Shown here: positions 34,001 to 45,471 of the stretch, piece by piece
How the letters are laid out: each line of letters opens with the position of its first letter
Position numbering within the stretch: position 1 is the first letter of the stretch
Assembly: GCA_050084515.1 (NCBI GenBank)
Contig: CM114271.1
Span: 4,464,001-4,528,000, forward strand
Direction: 5' to 3'
DNA length: 64,000 nucleotides
From: Blasia pusilla
Taxonomy: Eukaryota; Marchantiophyta; Marchantiopsida; Blasiales
Notes under the pieces: model-generated
Database searches by the model: none
The model's input: the letters and a program-made list of their open reading frames with translations, nothing else
Told to the model about the DNA's origin: nothing
Position numbers and translations under genes: made by a program

Positions 34001-35961
34001 CATAATTCACTCTCCATGAAAACCGCTGCCTGAGGCTGCCAATAAGCCAGGAATCTCTCCACAGCAGAGGGAGTGTCGACAGGTGCAAACTGTAGATATT
34101 CCATTGTAAGTGTTGAAGCTTACACATCTATCTACTAAATACTCCAAGAAGGAACTCACCTAGCCAGGGCAATATATGAAAACTGTTATGTCTGCTATGT
34201 TCGTATAACTACTAATCCAATGTGAGCAAATTTCAGGAGTGCAGCACAACACTATAGTAAGTCTCCGTTGAACTTGACCTAAATTAGTAACTGTCTAATA
34301 GTTTACTTACTTTTCTAACCAAACCACCACACAAATCTCAATAGCCTCCAGCATGACTATACTTGAGCTAAACCAGCATTGAACTGTTTTTGGAGGTATA
34401 CATAATTAGTAGCTTCTGATTCAATCTTGTCTCTTTGTGGAGAATGAGAGAAAACCAGAAAATCTAAATCTAATCACTTCTTGCACTCACTTCCAAAGGA
34501 ACCCGAGTGCGCGCCATTTGGTGACAGAGCCATCTGTGTCAGATGAACGACGTCTACCCTCTATTGAACTTTGAGTTGATACATATTTCACGTGTATACA
34601 CGGGAAGGAAGTTACTGACTGCCACATGATCTACATGCCATTTTTTGGAGAAGGGGAAACACCTGGCATAGCACCCCTTGTGGAAGAATCTTTTCAAGAA
34701 TTGAGCTGCACTGAGCCAAATCAGGCCAAGGTGTCAAAGGGCTGAAATAAAAAGAAAACTGAGCAGATCACATCACAGTTCAAAACAAATAGGAATAGAG
34801 AAAGCTTTGGACTTCACAAACCTCAGTCAACAAACATGTCTACTAATTCCTCATGTGTACAAAGAGGCTAGATTGTCTTATCAGTAGATCCGTGTCATTA
34901 AGACCATGAGATAAAATCAGAAGAATTTGACATTGCAATCAACTGGGGTTGGAAAAATGAACTGCTTATTATATCCAACCATGAGGATTTATTTGGTAGA
35001 AACTCACAACGCTGTGATAGTGGAGGTTGTCATCAATATGTTCAAACTGGGTCGAACTAGCAGGCATTTTTTGATCAAGGGAAGTGCTTCCATTCCCTCA
35101 CCTGACGAAGACAATTGCAAACGTTCCGTACATAAGCCATCTGTAACAAATCCTCGAGATTCCCTTAGAACAAGTTTTTGTCAATAAGAATATATTTCAG
35201 AAGTCCTGTATAATGCCCAGTTTCTACGTTGGAGACCAGCTCCATATAAGCTGATAACGTACTCCGCCTCTACTATGCAGACAAGGCAGATGGAACGGAC
35301 AACTGATCAATTACTCAGGACCGTTGCACTCTGTTACTACGAGCAGGGTTGAACATCATGGATTTTTTGCTTCAGAACCCTCATTTGATAACAACGAAAA
35401 TTTTACGGTAATTTACTTCATTCATGAGAACTCATACAACTATGCGGGATTGTTTGCCCAACCCTCAGCTGCAGTCTATCGTCACGTTTAGGTTGTATCC
35501 GGAACACCAGCACAGAAGATTGCCCCATGAAAACTCTGTCAGGTGTGTTCGTTCTCGGAATTCTTCTCGAGCTGATTTAAATATTTCACATAAGAAGAGA
35601 CTTTTGTACTCTGCAGAATCGCAACGAAGCATAGAAGTTGAAGAATCTCAGAATTCCAGCTACGCGAGTGCTGGCTGGGCAAGCGGTTTGAATAAGTTGG
35701 CAGCAAATCTATAATCTTGATATATCCTTACGTTCATTCTCTACATTTGAAAAAATCGCTGAAACCACGAAACTCACCTAAGGACACCGCGTGAAACCAA
35801 ACGAGAGGACCTATCGGCCTCATAGCAGATGCATAGCCTTGTCTTTCGGATCCATATTTGGCGGGCCCGATTCCACACATCCGGCGCCCATGTAAGTGTA
35901 GCATCACAAACGGTCCCAGCGCCGCTGTAATCAATGAATAAAGACTCGCCGCCTTCCCCAT
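31078..35961 (-). CDS. KDTA: KDO transferase (3-deoxy-D-manno-octulosonic-acid transferase), 12 exons
   Basis: Exons (minus): 35961-35778, 35101-35008, 34705-34663, 34089-33967, 33826-33707, 33451-33373, 33067-32951, 32594-32497, 32130-32037, 31904-31785, 31505-31435, 31281-31078. All phases join, giving 448 aa, about the length I recall for plant KDTA. GT30 family motifs: GPLVWFHAVSLGEGMEALPL, FMESELWPNLILASSKRG, LLNARMSPLSF, RRVWLAASTHPGEE, NLLTIIAPRHPDRG, VYIADTLGELAIFYHLVTMA, FVGGSLFEGLQGHNIAEPA. The enzyme moves KDO from CMP-KDO to a lipid A precursor in bacteria; the plant enzyme is reported in mitochondria. The start MGKAASLYSL matches the family's N-terminus. An overlapping ATG at 35998 in another frame could act as a uORF. 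Confidence 0.93.
31631..31708. repeat. 39-bp perfect tandem duplication in a KDTA intron
   Basis: 31631-31669 and 31670-31708 appear identical (unit begins CAACATGGCATGGATATTTT). A reversed copy of the first 13 bases (TCCATGCCATGTT) lies at about 31606-31618, so the first copy can form a hairpin with it. All sits in the intron between exons 31904-31785 and 31505-31435. Confidence 0.85.
33136..33181. repeat. 17-bp perfect inverted repeat in a KDTA intron
   Basis: The arms TCACCCCATAAATCATT (33136-33152) and AATGATTTATGGGGTGA (33165-33181) are perfectly complementary around a 12-nt loop, between exons 33451-33373 and 33067-32951. It is probably a small foldback insertion; GGGTGA recurs just downstream. 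Confidence 0.85.
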
Positions 35962-36725
35962 CTTTAATCCTCACCACTACTCCTTCCTTCCTAACCACGA
36001 CGCGACGTCTTTCCTGGTTCCGCTTGAAAACACAGCCTCCACACCATCACAGCACCTCCTTCGACATCTCCGCCGTGCTTTCAGGGCGGCAGACTTCTAC
36101 ATCAGCGGCTCTTCGTTTACTCACCGAGCAGGAGCCCGAAGAAATTACCTCAAGCGAGGCAGAAAGTAGACCTGCGCAAGTCATCCCCGGGGAAAAAATT
36201 AAAGACATTCAGGAAATTTTTTTTTCAAGATCTTCAAGTGTTTTCACAGATATCAACGAACTCTCCCGACAATCTCCACATCGCACGAAATCCAACGCAG
36301 AAAATTCCCGAACGTGGCATGCATTCACCTTGGCTCTGCTGCCACTCGTTTCTTCTCTCCACACGCCATTCCTCGCAACTCTCGCCGTGTACATGCTCCG
36401 ACGAATGCTGGGAAGTCGATTGATTTCCAAAGCCGCGCGGCCATTGACAGCAAATACAAATGAGAGCAACAGAATAAATGATTGATGAAAGCGAGAAACA
36501 GAGGAAAGAGAAAGAGAGAGAGAGACATGAATGAATGGTAAAATGATTCAGAGGACACGACTCGTGGAGGTGGCGAAACACAGGAGTGGAATAGCGTGAT
36601 GGTTAGTGAGGTTCCAAAGTGGCAAAACTGGCGAAACTCCGCGCTGATAAAGAAGAAAAAAAGCCTGCATAAAGGGTTATGGGAACCCATGGGAAATATA
36701 ACAAAGGGTTTAGGACCCGGTCCCA
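35962..36725 (-). promoter_or_regulatory. Presumed 5' UTR and promoter of KDTA
   Basis: The minus strand upstream of the KDTA start has a CT-rich tract (plus-strand GAGAAAGAGAGAGAGAGA at about 36508-36527), a kind of pyrimidine patch common near plant transcription starts. Frames on both strands at 35934-36581 are mutually overlapping and carry no known domain. No TATA box is clear. Confidence 0.35.
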
Positions 36726-39700
36726 TGCAGCCAAGTAGTCAGCACTTTCCGGATCTTGGCTAAACCGATGGATGAGATTCATGGCACTTAAGCAGAATTC
36801 ATGCCGTTAGAACATAGGGCGCAAATATCTGTGATTTTGTTAGACCCATCAAGATTTGGCTAGAAGAAAATAACAAAGGGTTGTACGAAGGTCGCAACGA
36901 CTCTATTGCCATTGGGCACGGAGCCGATCCCATGGGACCGGGTCCTTAGGAAAGGTGAATGCCAAGAAGGGATTAAAGAATAAGGGGTGTGCCCTTATAA
37001 GATAAATTCACTTAGACACTAGACACCCTCACACGACATGAGTATTATGACATCACCTCTAGCGGTCGCATCTCCCATCGTCTGAGCCCGCTTAAAAAGT
37101 CCATTGGCTTGGGCATACTATGAAGATGCGGAGACCCATTGTTTATGAGGAGTGACTAAGAATAACTTATTTCTTGCATAGAGATGATGAGTGCAATATA
37201 TGAGGAACAAGTAAAACCTCTTCCCCATAGCCCTATACATGTTTATGGCTAGGGGAATGAATCAATGTCCTTTGTGAAGTTGAATATAAAGATTGGTCTT
37301 CTTTGCCGCCACTCCTTGTCGTTGGGTTTAGGCTAGTTTTACTTTGGGGAGTTCCCTTTCCCATATTTTATAGGGGTGATTTAATTAATTATACATTCCA
37401 TATGCAACAAATTTAATAACCTCGCCAGATTTTGTGCATGTGAATCTCTACATTTCTCTCTTGTTTTCAAAAGTTTTATGGATGATTCAAAGCCCATACA
37501 AGGATGCTACTAGGATGTATCTTCTCTTTACATTTTGTTCAACTTTGTCACACCTTCTATGTCACTTTCATTCCCCCTAGTCTACTTGGACGCTTCTTAT
37601 TAAATCCCATTCATTTCTCACCATCATAGAACTTTTACCTCTTTTGGAACTTAAAACCTCTCATTTTGTGGTGGTTTCTATAGATTATCTCTTTCTCTAT
37701 GGGGGCTACAAAAGGTCTTGCTCAATGATTAGTATGTTGTTATGCGCCTACTCTCTTGAACGTCGGTCTCATATGGTGCAAAAGCTTGCGTTCAGTAGGA
37801 CATGCTCACACTCTTGATCTGGACCCAAACACACCAGATTAGTCTCGGTTTGAGTCCATAAGCCTTACATTACCTCGAGTTCCTAACTCTTGGTATCCAT
37901 TAAGCTCAGCATTTGTGAACCCCTTACTTCCCAACACAGGCAAGTATTTTTAGACTAGGGACTCACTTCCTAGATAGTTGAGGCACCCTAAATGATGCTT
38001 ATGAGCTTGACGGTTCCAATTGTCCAATGAATCTAGAACGAGTCTCTAACCGATATCCAAATATGAGTTAACGCTCAAGATCAAAGATTGATATCCATAA
38101 TTTTCTCCCTTGGATTTGGCTTGGTGTCCACACCCCGAAGCCAACCTCCTGATCCATTCCATGCCCTTAGTTCACCCATCGGCTTCCCAAAGTAGAGTTG
38201 AGGTTCCAAGCACCCATTGGAGACCCTTCCCTTTGTATCTAGTTCTAGAGATCTCCAACCCCTCCCCACCATAGGGAAAATCCTCTTTGGTCGCTCCTTT
38301 TGGCCCTCAACCCAACTACCAATGTGATAGTTTAGAGGGAATCTCTCCATCTCCATTCATATGTTTGTTTGGATCTTTGGTGTGTTGGAATCGTCCTCAC
38401 CTAAGCTCTCCAACACCACCTTATTCATCCCAAAGGCACCTTGGGTCAGATTGTTATGACCTTAAAAACAAGGCAAAAACCTCAGACACTAGTCAAGTTC
38501 TAAATCCTCTTGGCGCCCAACTCTCATGGGACTTGATCTCTTCTCAAATCGTGTTTCGCGTTTGGTTTTGGTTTTGGTTTGTTGGGTTATGACCATCATC
38601 ACTTGGAACATCTAACCTTGCTCGCGTCTCACATCTCATATCTTATTCCAGAAATTTTGTCGAAACGTATCCGTCATACTCTAAGCCTACTAAAGTTATG
38701 ATGTTTGACATTGGCACACGTGTGGTCATGAGGTTCGCAACACATGTGGACTATATAAAATCAACGCTTTATCTTATGGCTATATAGAGTTCTAGATCTA
38801 GTTATCTTTCATTAACTTTGGCAATTACCAAAGATTGAGTAGGTGAATTCACTACACAAAATCTGCATAGAAACATGAAATAATTGTGCAAGGTTAAAAA
38901 ATAAATTGTGCAAGGTTGCATATCGACAAAGTCTATATCCGCATAGCTATGCCCTTCCCTAGGATGGATGGATCCGTGGGGGCCCAAGCTCCTACCACCC
39001 ACCTACAACATAAACATGGACTCGACCATCCGATATCCCGATCCAACCACTCCTTGTGACTGATTTAGTAGCCCAAACCTCACCCGAACTTGCCCGTATT
39101 AAGCCCGCATGTGGCCAGAATTAACCTACGCGGACCTACCGAGGGCACTAGACAAGCCATTCCAGACTTTGCTCCGACTTGCCATGGGCCGATGCTAACC
39201 AGGCATGCTTCATGCACATGGGCCACATGCATGCTTATCGCAAGAAAGAAGCGTGCTCGTAGCCTACACACCCGTTTGATCCATGTCTGCATCCCTTAAT
39301 ACAAACCTGCACCTGATCTCGTATCCCAAGCTCGCATGGACAACTAAGATCCCCAAAAAGAACCCGAGCAAGAAACCCATTGGACATGTCCAAACTCATT
39401 CACACATATCCATTCCAAAGATGAACAAGTCCATTTTTGGGCACTCTTTTACTTATGATGTAGGTTTCAAAGTGGATTACCGAATCTAAACAATTTCAAA
39501 TACATGGACTTGTGGAATGTTGGGCAAGTCTTTCTCATAGTAGACTCCCCTACAACCTAACCTCATGTAAAAATTACCAAAACATTGTATGGCAATGATT
39601 TCTAATCTCTTGGGCGAAGTCTCAAAAAGGATCCATCATTCAATTTGCAAAATTCCTGGTCTTCTGAGATCATGTGTGCTTGCCCTGCAAGGAGATAGCA

Positions 39701-40038
39701 ATTTCCAATCAGGGTGGATTGCCTATCTTTCACTTGTATATGCGCATTTTTCACCCGGACTGTAGTGCTGGAGTGTGAAAGTGACAGTGGACATTCAAGG
39801 ACTCACACTCATCCAAAGCATACATTAGAGCACTGCAACATTGAGCCTTAAAAGGTGGAGTTAGGGTATTGTGCCCAACACGAAATCCTCTGGAGCTGAT
39901 GGCAAATAATTCATTGCAGCAAAAAATCATCATAACCCTAAAGCCTAAAATTACAGATGGTGTTTACAGAAAGGAACATGAACCATATCAAGAGGTGAGA
40001 ATTTCACCTTAGAGAGTGATTTGCTTACTTCCTAAGGT
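36726..40038. other. Repeat-rich intergenic DNA between KDTA and the COMMD2-like gene
   Basis: No gene recognised. About 37030-37260 resembles 44030-44260 in the same orientation (TTGGGCATACT, GGAGA-C--TTGTTTA, AACCTCT-CCCCATA-CCC, TACAT--TATGG), so it is a diverged dispersed repeat. About 36710-36960 shares GGGACCGGGTCCT-like strings with 2800-3060. The final few hundred bases before 40039 are probably the 3' UTR of the COMMD2-like gene. Confidence 0.45.
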
Positions 40039-41595
40039 TCATTTGAAAAGTCTCATCACCCGTTGACCATGGGAACTACTTCTTGCTTCCCCTATTGCCA
40101 ACTCTAGCTGTAAACATACAGCTTTCAATGTGGCATACTTTGCTTCCATGAAGAGTACCTTGGATTCTTCATCCAGGGCACCCTTCCCATCCCCAAGCTG
40201 TGAAACAGAGCTCAGGCGAGCCGGCCGTGTAGTCAGACTTAACAGGAAGGAGGGAACAGCTTGATGTCTTAAGCTCCTGCTGGACACCTGTAGAACCATG
40301 AAACAAGACTCTCAAAACTCCATCGAGAGGTTCTTTCCAGCACAAATCCAAGAAACCCACTGAAAATTGAAAGCACACCCTGAAGCAGAATCATCAGATG
40401 CCTTAGAATGTGGACAGCAACTACAAATGGAGTAGACTCATGTGTTAACTGATTATATATTCAAACTATATTCATTTGTCCTACTATAGATGCATTTGCA
40501 TCGCCCTATCTACATTAGAAGGGCTGAATCATCTGATTTACAGCAGGAGAAGGCATATGGGACATGATTTGGCAGGGATTCTTGGTTAACTCACCTGCAG
40601 GTCCAGGCGCCAGTCTAAGCTTTGGTACATGGGCATCTGCAGTATTGTTATTGAAATGACTTCCCTTATTTCTCCAACTCGTTCAACAAAGTAATCTGCC
40701 ATTGCCTGTCTCAAGGCCTCTCCAAATCCTTGAATCGACAAGAAGTCAAGCAGCTGCTGATGGGAAAGGTTTGCCCGTGCAGCTCTTGAATAGACATTAG
40801 AAACAGCAGACACTGCTTGGGCCACTGCGTCCACTGTTGTCTGCAACTGTTTTGCTGCCTTTGTAAAGCCTTTTGAACTAGGTTCACCCCTCAGAATTCC
40901 AGTTACTGCTACTTTTGCAAACTCGTAGACCACTTCACATAAAGAAACATGGCCAAAGAATTGTAAGAGAAGGAACCAGGAATTGTCATTACCCATGCAT
41001 AAAAAATCCTTTCTAGAGCAGGGCGAAACTTAGAGAACTACTAGGCTGTTAAACGCACATGAATTTCTACTCAGACTAGATGGATCCAACAGTGAATCTA
41101 CACTAGGCTACAGGGAATTATGTGAATAGCCAGATCATCATGTAATCAAAACTAAAAAAGTCTGACACTCTTCTAAGTAAATTTTTTGAATTTCCGACAG
41201 ATGCGAAGGTCTTGCTGAACTCCTTAAAAAAGTCTTAAAACACTTCCAAATACAGATAAATCATTTTTTTAAATTTAGACAGATGCAACTGAGACACTAG
41301 AGTTGCACAGGTTTGAACTCCTTTTAACATGTTGGTAGTAAAGAATCATCATGACAGCAGAATCATTACCTATCAACCCTGCTACTCAACCATAAGGGTT
41401 CCAACTAACTTAAGGCCTATCACACAAGGAACAAGAATTGAGAAGGGACAATAATCCAGCGGAGTTTCAACAGGTTGATGCTATCATGGGTGATTTGAAA
41501 ACGTTCTAGATAAAAGTCTCATTCAACATACCTGTAGGCGGAACAGCAGATAAAAGCGGGGGAGGAGGCTGGACAGCAGCCGGTGGGTGTGCCAT
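40039..41595 (-). CDS. COMM domain-containing protein, COMMD2-like (3 or more exons)
   Basis: Exons (minus): 41595-41532, 40932-40595, 40287-40039, joined in phase, giving 216 aa; animal COMMD2 is close to 200. The N-terminal helical domain begins LLSAVPPT/VVYEFAKVAV and runs through AAKQLQTTVDAVAQAVSAVS. The C-terminal COMM domain starts at SLDWRLDLQVSSRSLR and ends LELAIGEARSSSHGQRVMRL, the SLDWRLD-SSRSLR signature of COMMD2. In animals COMMD proteins form the Commander complex for endosomal recycling. The ATG at 41595 is conservative: the exon stays open upstream to an acceptor at 41633, and exons 42677-42624 and about 43518-43446 would also join in phase, giving a longer N-terminus. The family assignment is firmer than the start. 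Confidence 0.8.
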
Positions 41596-43800
41596 GATAG
41601 ACGCAGTGCCAGAATTGCCAACTACAGTGGCAACTGTAAGGCCAACCAGGAAGGCTACTTCATAAACAGGGCTACATCACCTGTTCAAATTTCACAATAT
41701 CCATTATATGAGGCATATGCACAATCTTTCTGGTTAGGTGAGCAGTTCATTGATACCTGGGTAACATAGGCATATTAGACTGTCCTCGACCCCTACCAAG
41801 GTTCCAAGTCCACCCACCACCTCTACTATTTGAGAGGTGTGAGGGCACCTAAGTAGACATTCTGTAATCACTAGCATTAATCTGAGAGCAACAGTTTTAA
41901 TGCGAAATCGTCTTGTCGATATCAGGTTAATTTATAAATGCAATTATAGAAATTAGCTCATGGTGATTCCAAAGAGTTAGTTTCCTGCAGCCATGATTGT
42001 TCATGTGGACTGTGAGGATTATTGGATGAGACTTGTATGAATTATCTAGTAGTACTCGAGTTTGATTACTGAGCTCCCACAGACTGAGTTCAATAAAATT
42101 TGGTTTTCTAAGGGGCTTGCCATCAGGAGTCATGACTGCCGTAGGATGGCAGTTTTGAAGTCTTAGAAGAGGTTCTTTGGTGTGTGTGAAAGTACGTAAC
42201 CTTGTAGACAAGATTCACATGGTACACAAAAGATTCCTGTATGTGTGCATCACATGGGTTCTTCAGTACATGTTGCTGAAAGATTGCATGTGGAATCGGT
42301 CAGGAATTTCCACCAAAAGATATTCACTGAAAATTAAACGATTTAGAAAACCCAGAAAACAGTCTTAATCTAGATTTAGGTCAGAAAACAGTCTTAATCT
42401 AGATTCTAAAATCCCACTATTAGAGAGAAAAGATGCTGGGAAAATTGCCATTGATTCTGAAAACAATTTAAGCAATTTGAGTTTGTCACTGCTATCTCTC
42501 TGATCAGAGCCTCATCTTGCTGATCGCAAACAAATAAGTCTTCTAAATAAATAAATAAATTCTCATAAGATGAGAATATGATGCCCAGGTAAGAGAACTA
42601 ATTATGGATTGAGTGATAGGTACCTCGTAGCCAAGCAAGGTCATTAATCCATGATGCACTACAACGGTCTGCCAGATCTGCACAAGTTTTTAAGAAAGGG
42701 AAGTGAGATGCGCAAAGACTAGCTCCAGAAGGTCAGATTTGCGTTGTAGATGGTGCCATACGACTTCAGTTCCTCACCCATTACAAAACCATTCAGTACT
42801 AAGTTAGTTTTGCTGGTAGATCTATCCATAATTGTCATCAAACCTCCCACCAGGTCGAGATTTGTCAGCGGCAATTCAAGGTTGTCGTTGTCAACCTTGA
42901 ATTGCCGCTGAGAACCTTGTTTGACAACGAGATCGTAGCAACGACTCTCTCATGCGGCAATTCTTACCGGGAGGCTATCAGCTTCTTGTAAAATAGTGCG
43001 TCTAGTGAACACACAGCGTAAATGTATCCATGTCTCCTGAGGCCAAGAAATAAGGAGACATCTTGTTAATTTTTTAAATATATCCAAGGGTAAACCTAAA
43101 ACCCCGAATAGGATTTCTACGCTGCAAATAGTTGTGGTTCGGATCCTAGTGCAAGCAATTCACTCTCCACTGTTTGCAGTAGTGCTGTTCAAAGCAATCC
43201 ATTCAAGGACTCCATCCTCGAATGAATCTCAAACCGGCGACGTTTCCAGGATCGTCTCTCTCTCACAAGAAAGCTGAACAGCAGCACGAGTTACAACACG
43301 ACTAAACGGGGAAGTCATTTCTCCGGCTGCTAAGCATGATTCTGAGCTCCAAAACAAGGCAAATCACCGGATCTTGCAGCAGGGATCCAAACTCCCGACC
43401 ACGAGAAGAAGAAAGAGGGTCGGTCAGTCCACAATCCGTTTTCACCGATCCCAGCAACTAGCGAGTACCTCGGCGTCACCATTGCTTCCGACTTCGCCAC
43501 ATGATGTCCCTGCCGCATGCCGCTAAAGGCACGACGGGCGATGCCCGAGGCGAGCAGCTTGCGCCATCGATTTTGCAAGCGCTTTGCCGCTTCCCATCGT
43601 CAAGAGATCCGTCCGTCGTCTCTTCCGACACTTCCTCTCGAGTTTCCACTCTTCTTCCCCTCCTCAGACTCCCGTGTGTTTGTCGACGTGTCCAGCCAGC
43701 TGGAGTTGCTTTCTTAACTTGCAGGTTCGGGAATCCCATATTATTTATCTAGCTATGTTTATGTTTTGATTAATACTCGAAATGAATTGTTTTAATTCTT
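41596..43800. other. Upstream region or 5' exons of the COMMD2-like gene
   Basis: This contains candidate 5' exons on the minus strand: the rest of 41633-41596, then 42677-42624 (acceptor CTTGTGCAG, donor GAG/GTACCT) and 43446 upward. They join in frame but show no family similarity, so they may be 5' UTR or an alternative N-terminus. The first could start at ATG 43518 (MRQGHHVAKSEAM). A 20-bp inverted repeat lies at 42865-42911. Confidence 0.4.
42865..42911. repeat. 20-bp perfect inverted repeat, 7-nt loop
   Basis: The arms TCAGCGGCAATTCAAGGTTG (42865-42884) and CAACCTTGAATTGCCGCTGA (42892-42911) are perfectly complementary around TCGTTGT. GCGGCAATTC recurs in part at 42954-42962, and GAACCTTG-TT-GACAACGA follows on the right. 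It lies upstream of, or within an intron of, the COMMD2-like gene. Confidence 0.9.
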
Positions 43801-45024
43801 TTATTTTGTAGAGAGTGGAATTCCACGGATTTGCATGCTTATGGGCTCATGTAGGGAAGAGCTCTAATAAAAAAATGGGATGATGGGTGAATCTATTGGG
43901 AGTACTAAAGGGGAGTAAAGACTCAAAGAGACGAGTACGCGATGGCTAGAATTGGCCCGGAAAAAAAAGTGCAATCCCTTACCAGCTAAACTTACCCACT
44001 TACCAATTGTAGGGAGAATATTAATAACATCTAGAGAGACATGAATAACACTAACTGGGCCTCTAGCCATGGCCTCTCCCATAGTCTAAGCCCATTAGTT
44101 TGGGCATACTCCAAAACTATGGAGATCTGTTGTTTACAATAAAGAATTAGAGTAGTTGAGGACAACCCATTTCTCTATATAGGATGAGTGTAATTCGTAC
44201 TAAACAAATCAAACCTCTCCCCCATAACCCCGTACATCTCTATGGTTAGGAGGCTTTCTAAAGAAAGAGCCAATCCATGCCAAACTTCCATGGGAATATC
44301 CCCGTCTGACATAGTGCCTCTAAAAAGTGCCTCAAAGTGGACTCCCATTAAACAAGATTGGAGCTCAGAAATGACCAAAGGTAACTGAGGAGGATAAAGT
44401 GGGAAGAACGGCTTTAGCCTTAACAAAAAGAAATCTCTATATACTCTAAGGGAAGACCATAGTGGGAGAAGGCCATCTTCGACCTGGGTTGAGTATTATA
44501 GGAGGAGTGGTATACCCGAAAACATAAATCTAGAACAAAGAAGGATGCTCCAGTGGCCCAACTCCCTAAAAAGGCTAAGTGCGCCACAAACTCAATCAAG
44601 AGAAGATCTACATCGCCAAAGGTAGTCAGCTTAGATTTCTGTCTATGAGATAACTTCCCCATGGGGCATTCTAAGGAGCCGGGTTCTAAAAGATCTCGTA
44701 AAATGTATAGAATCTTCCTACCAAAGGATCTATCGAGAGTAGAAAGGTGTCTAGACATCCAAACATTTCCAATGAGATAACTAGGTCCTCAAGCAAATTA
44801 AGAGGAGCAAATGCTCACTATGAATTTCCATGATGGTGCGGATAATTATCAAGAAACAAGCCCTTGTTTAAACATCATCTTTCCAATAGAGAGATTCTCT
44901 TTGGGAGCTACTAGTATATTATCCCATGCACAGCATGTGTTTCTTGATTTAGTTTCATCAATTTTAACCTCTTTATTACGCGTGTCTTCACCATAGCATG
45001 CCACATTGTGTACATGTCATCACT

Positions 45025-45054
45025 AGAGGATGGGGTCATCATACCCCATCCTCT
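45025..45054. repeat. 12-bp perfect inverted repeat at a dispersed terminal motif
   Basis: AGAGGATGGGGT (45025-45036) and ACCCCATCCTCT (45043-45054) flank CATCAT. The right arm continues into TTTAATTATAC, which also follows the same motif at 2371-2394. The reverse complement appears at about 60177-60195. Confidence 0.85.
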
Positions 45055-45434
45055 TTTAATTATACAGACAAAGTGAAAGGAGGTGAACATCTTTTGAAAG
45101 TGGAGAAACTGTTTTGCAGTTTTCCATGGGCTTAATAGCTTTAGACATCACTAGGGATCACAATACGCGTGTTGGTAACTAAAATTTCATATTGTCGAGT
45201 CACTGGAGATTGGTCTGAATCTCTCAAAAAGTCCACTTGGATGTGATCTTGGTTGTACAAGGACTGAGCCCAATGCCTTTTATATCACCAGTAAGTGCTG
45301 CAGTACAAACTTATGTAAGTAATTATTAGCATTATTGTAAAACAATTCACTTTGGTTTATTTGCTTAGTTTTGGCATGCAGTGGAACTTTCCCACAACTC
45401 CCACGCAGCAAAGAACAACTACTGGGCTTTCTAG

Positions 45435-45471
45435 AAGGACATAGTTTCATGAAGTGTGAAACTATGTCCTT
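45435..45471. repeat. 15-bp perfect inverted repeat, 7-nt loop
   Basis: The arms AAGGACATAGTTTCA (45435-45449) and TGAAACTATGTCCTT (45457-45471) flank TGAAGTG. No gene surrounds it. Confidence 0.9.

Noticed and set aside
42624-42677. Alternative in-frame exon reading MTLLGYE before VVYEFAKV
   Set aside because: That reading ends in phase 0, but the next exon needs phase 1. The exon at 41595-41532 fits both phase and family similarity (LLSAVPPT-VVYEFAKV).
43446-43578. A first coding exon beginning MQNRWRKLL for the COMMD2-like gene
   Set aside because: Its first codon is TTG, not ATG. A later ATG exists at 43518, but this exon has no family similarity. I kept it only as a possible alternative or 5' UTR exon.
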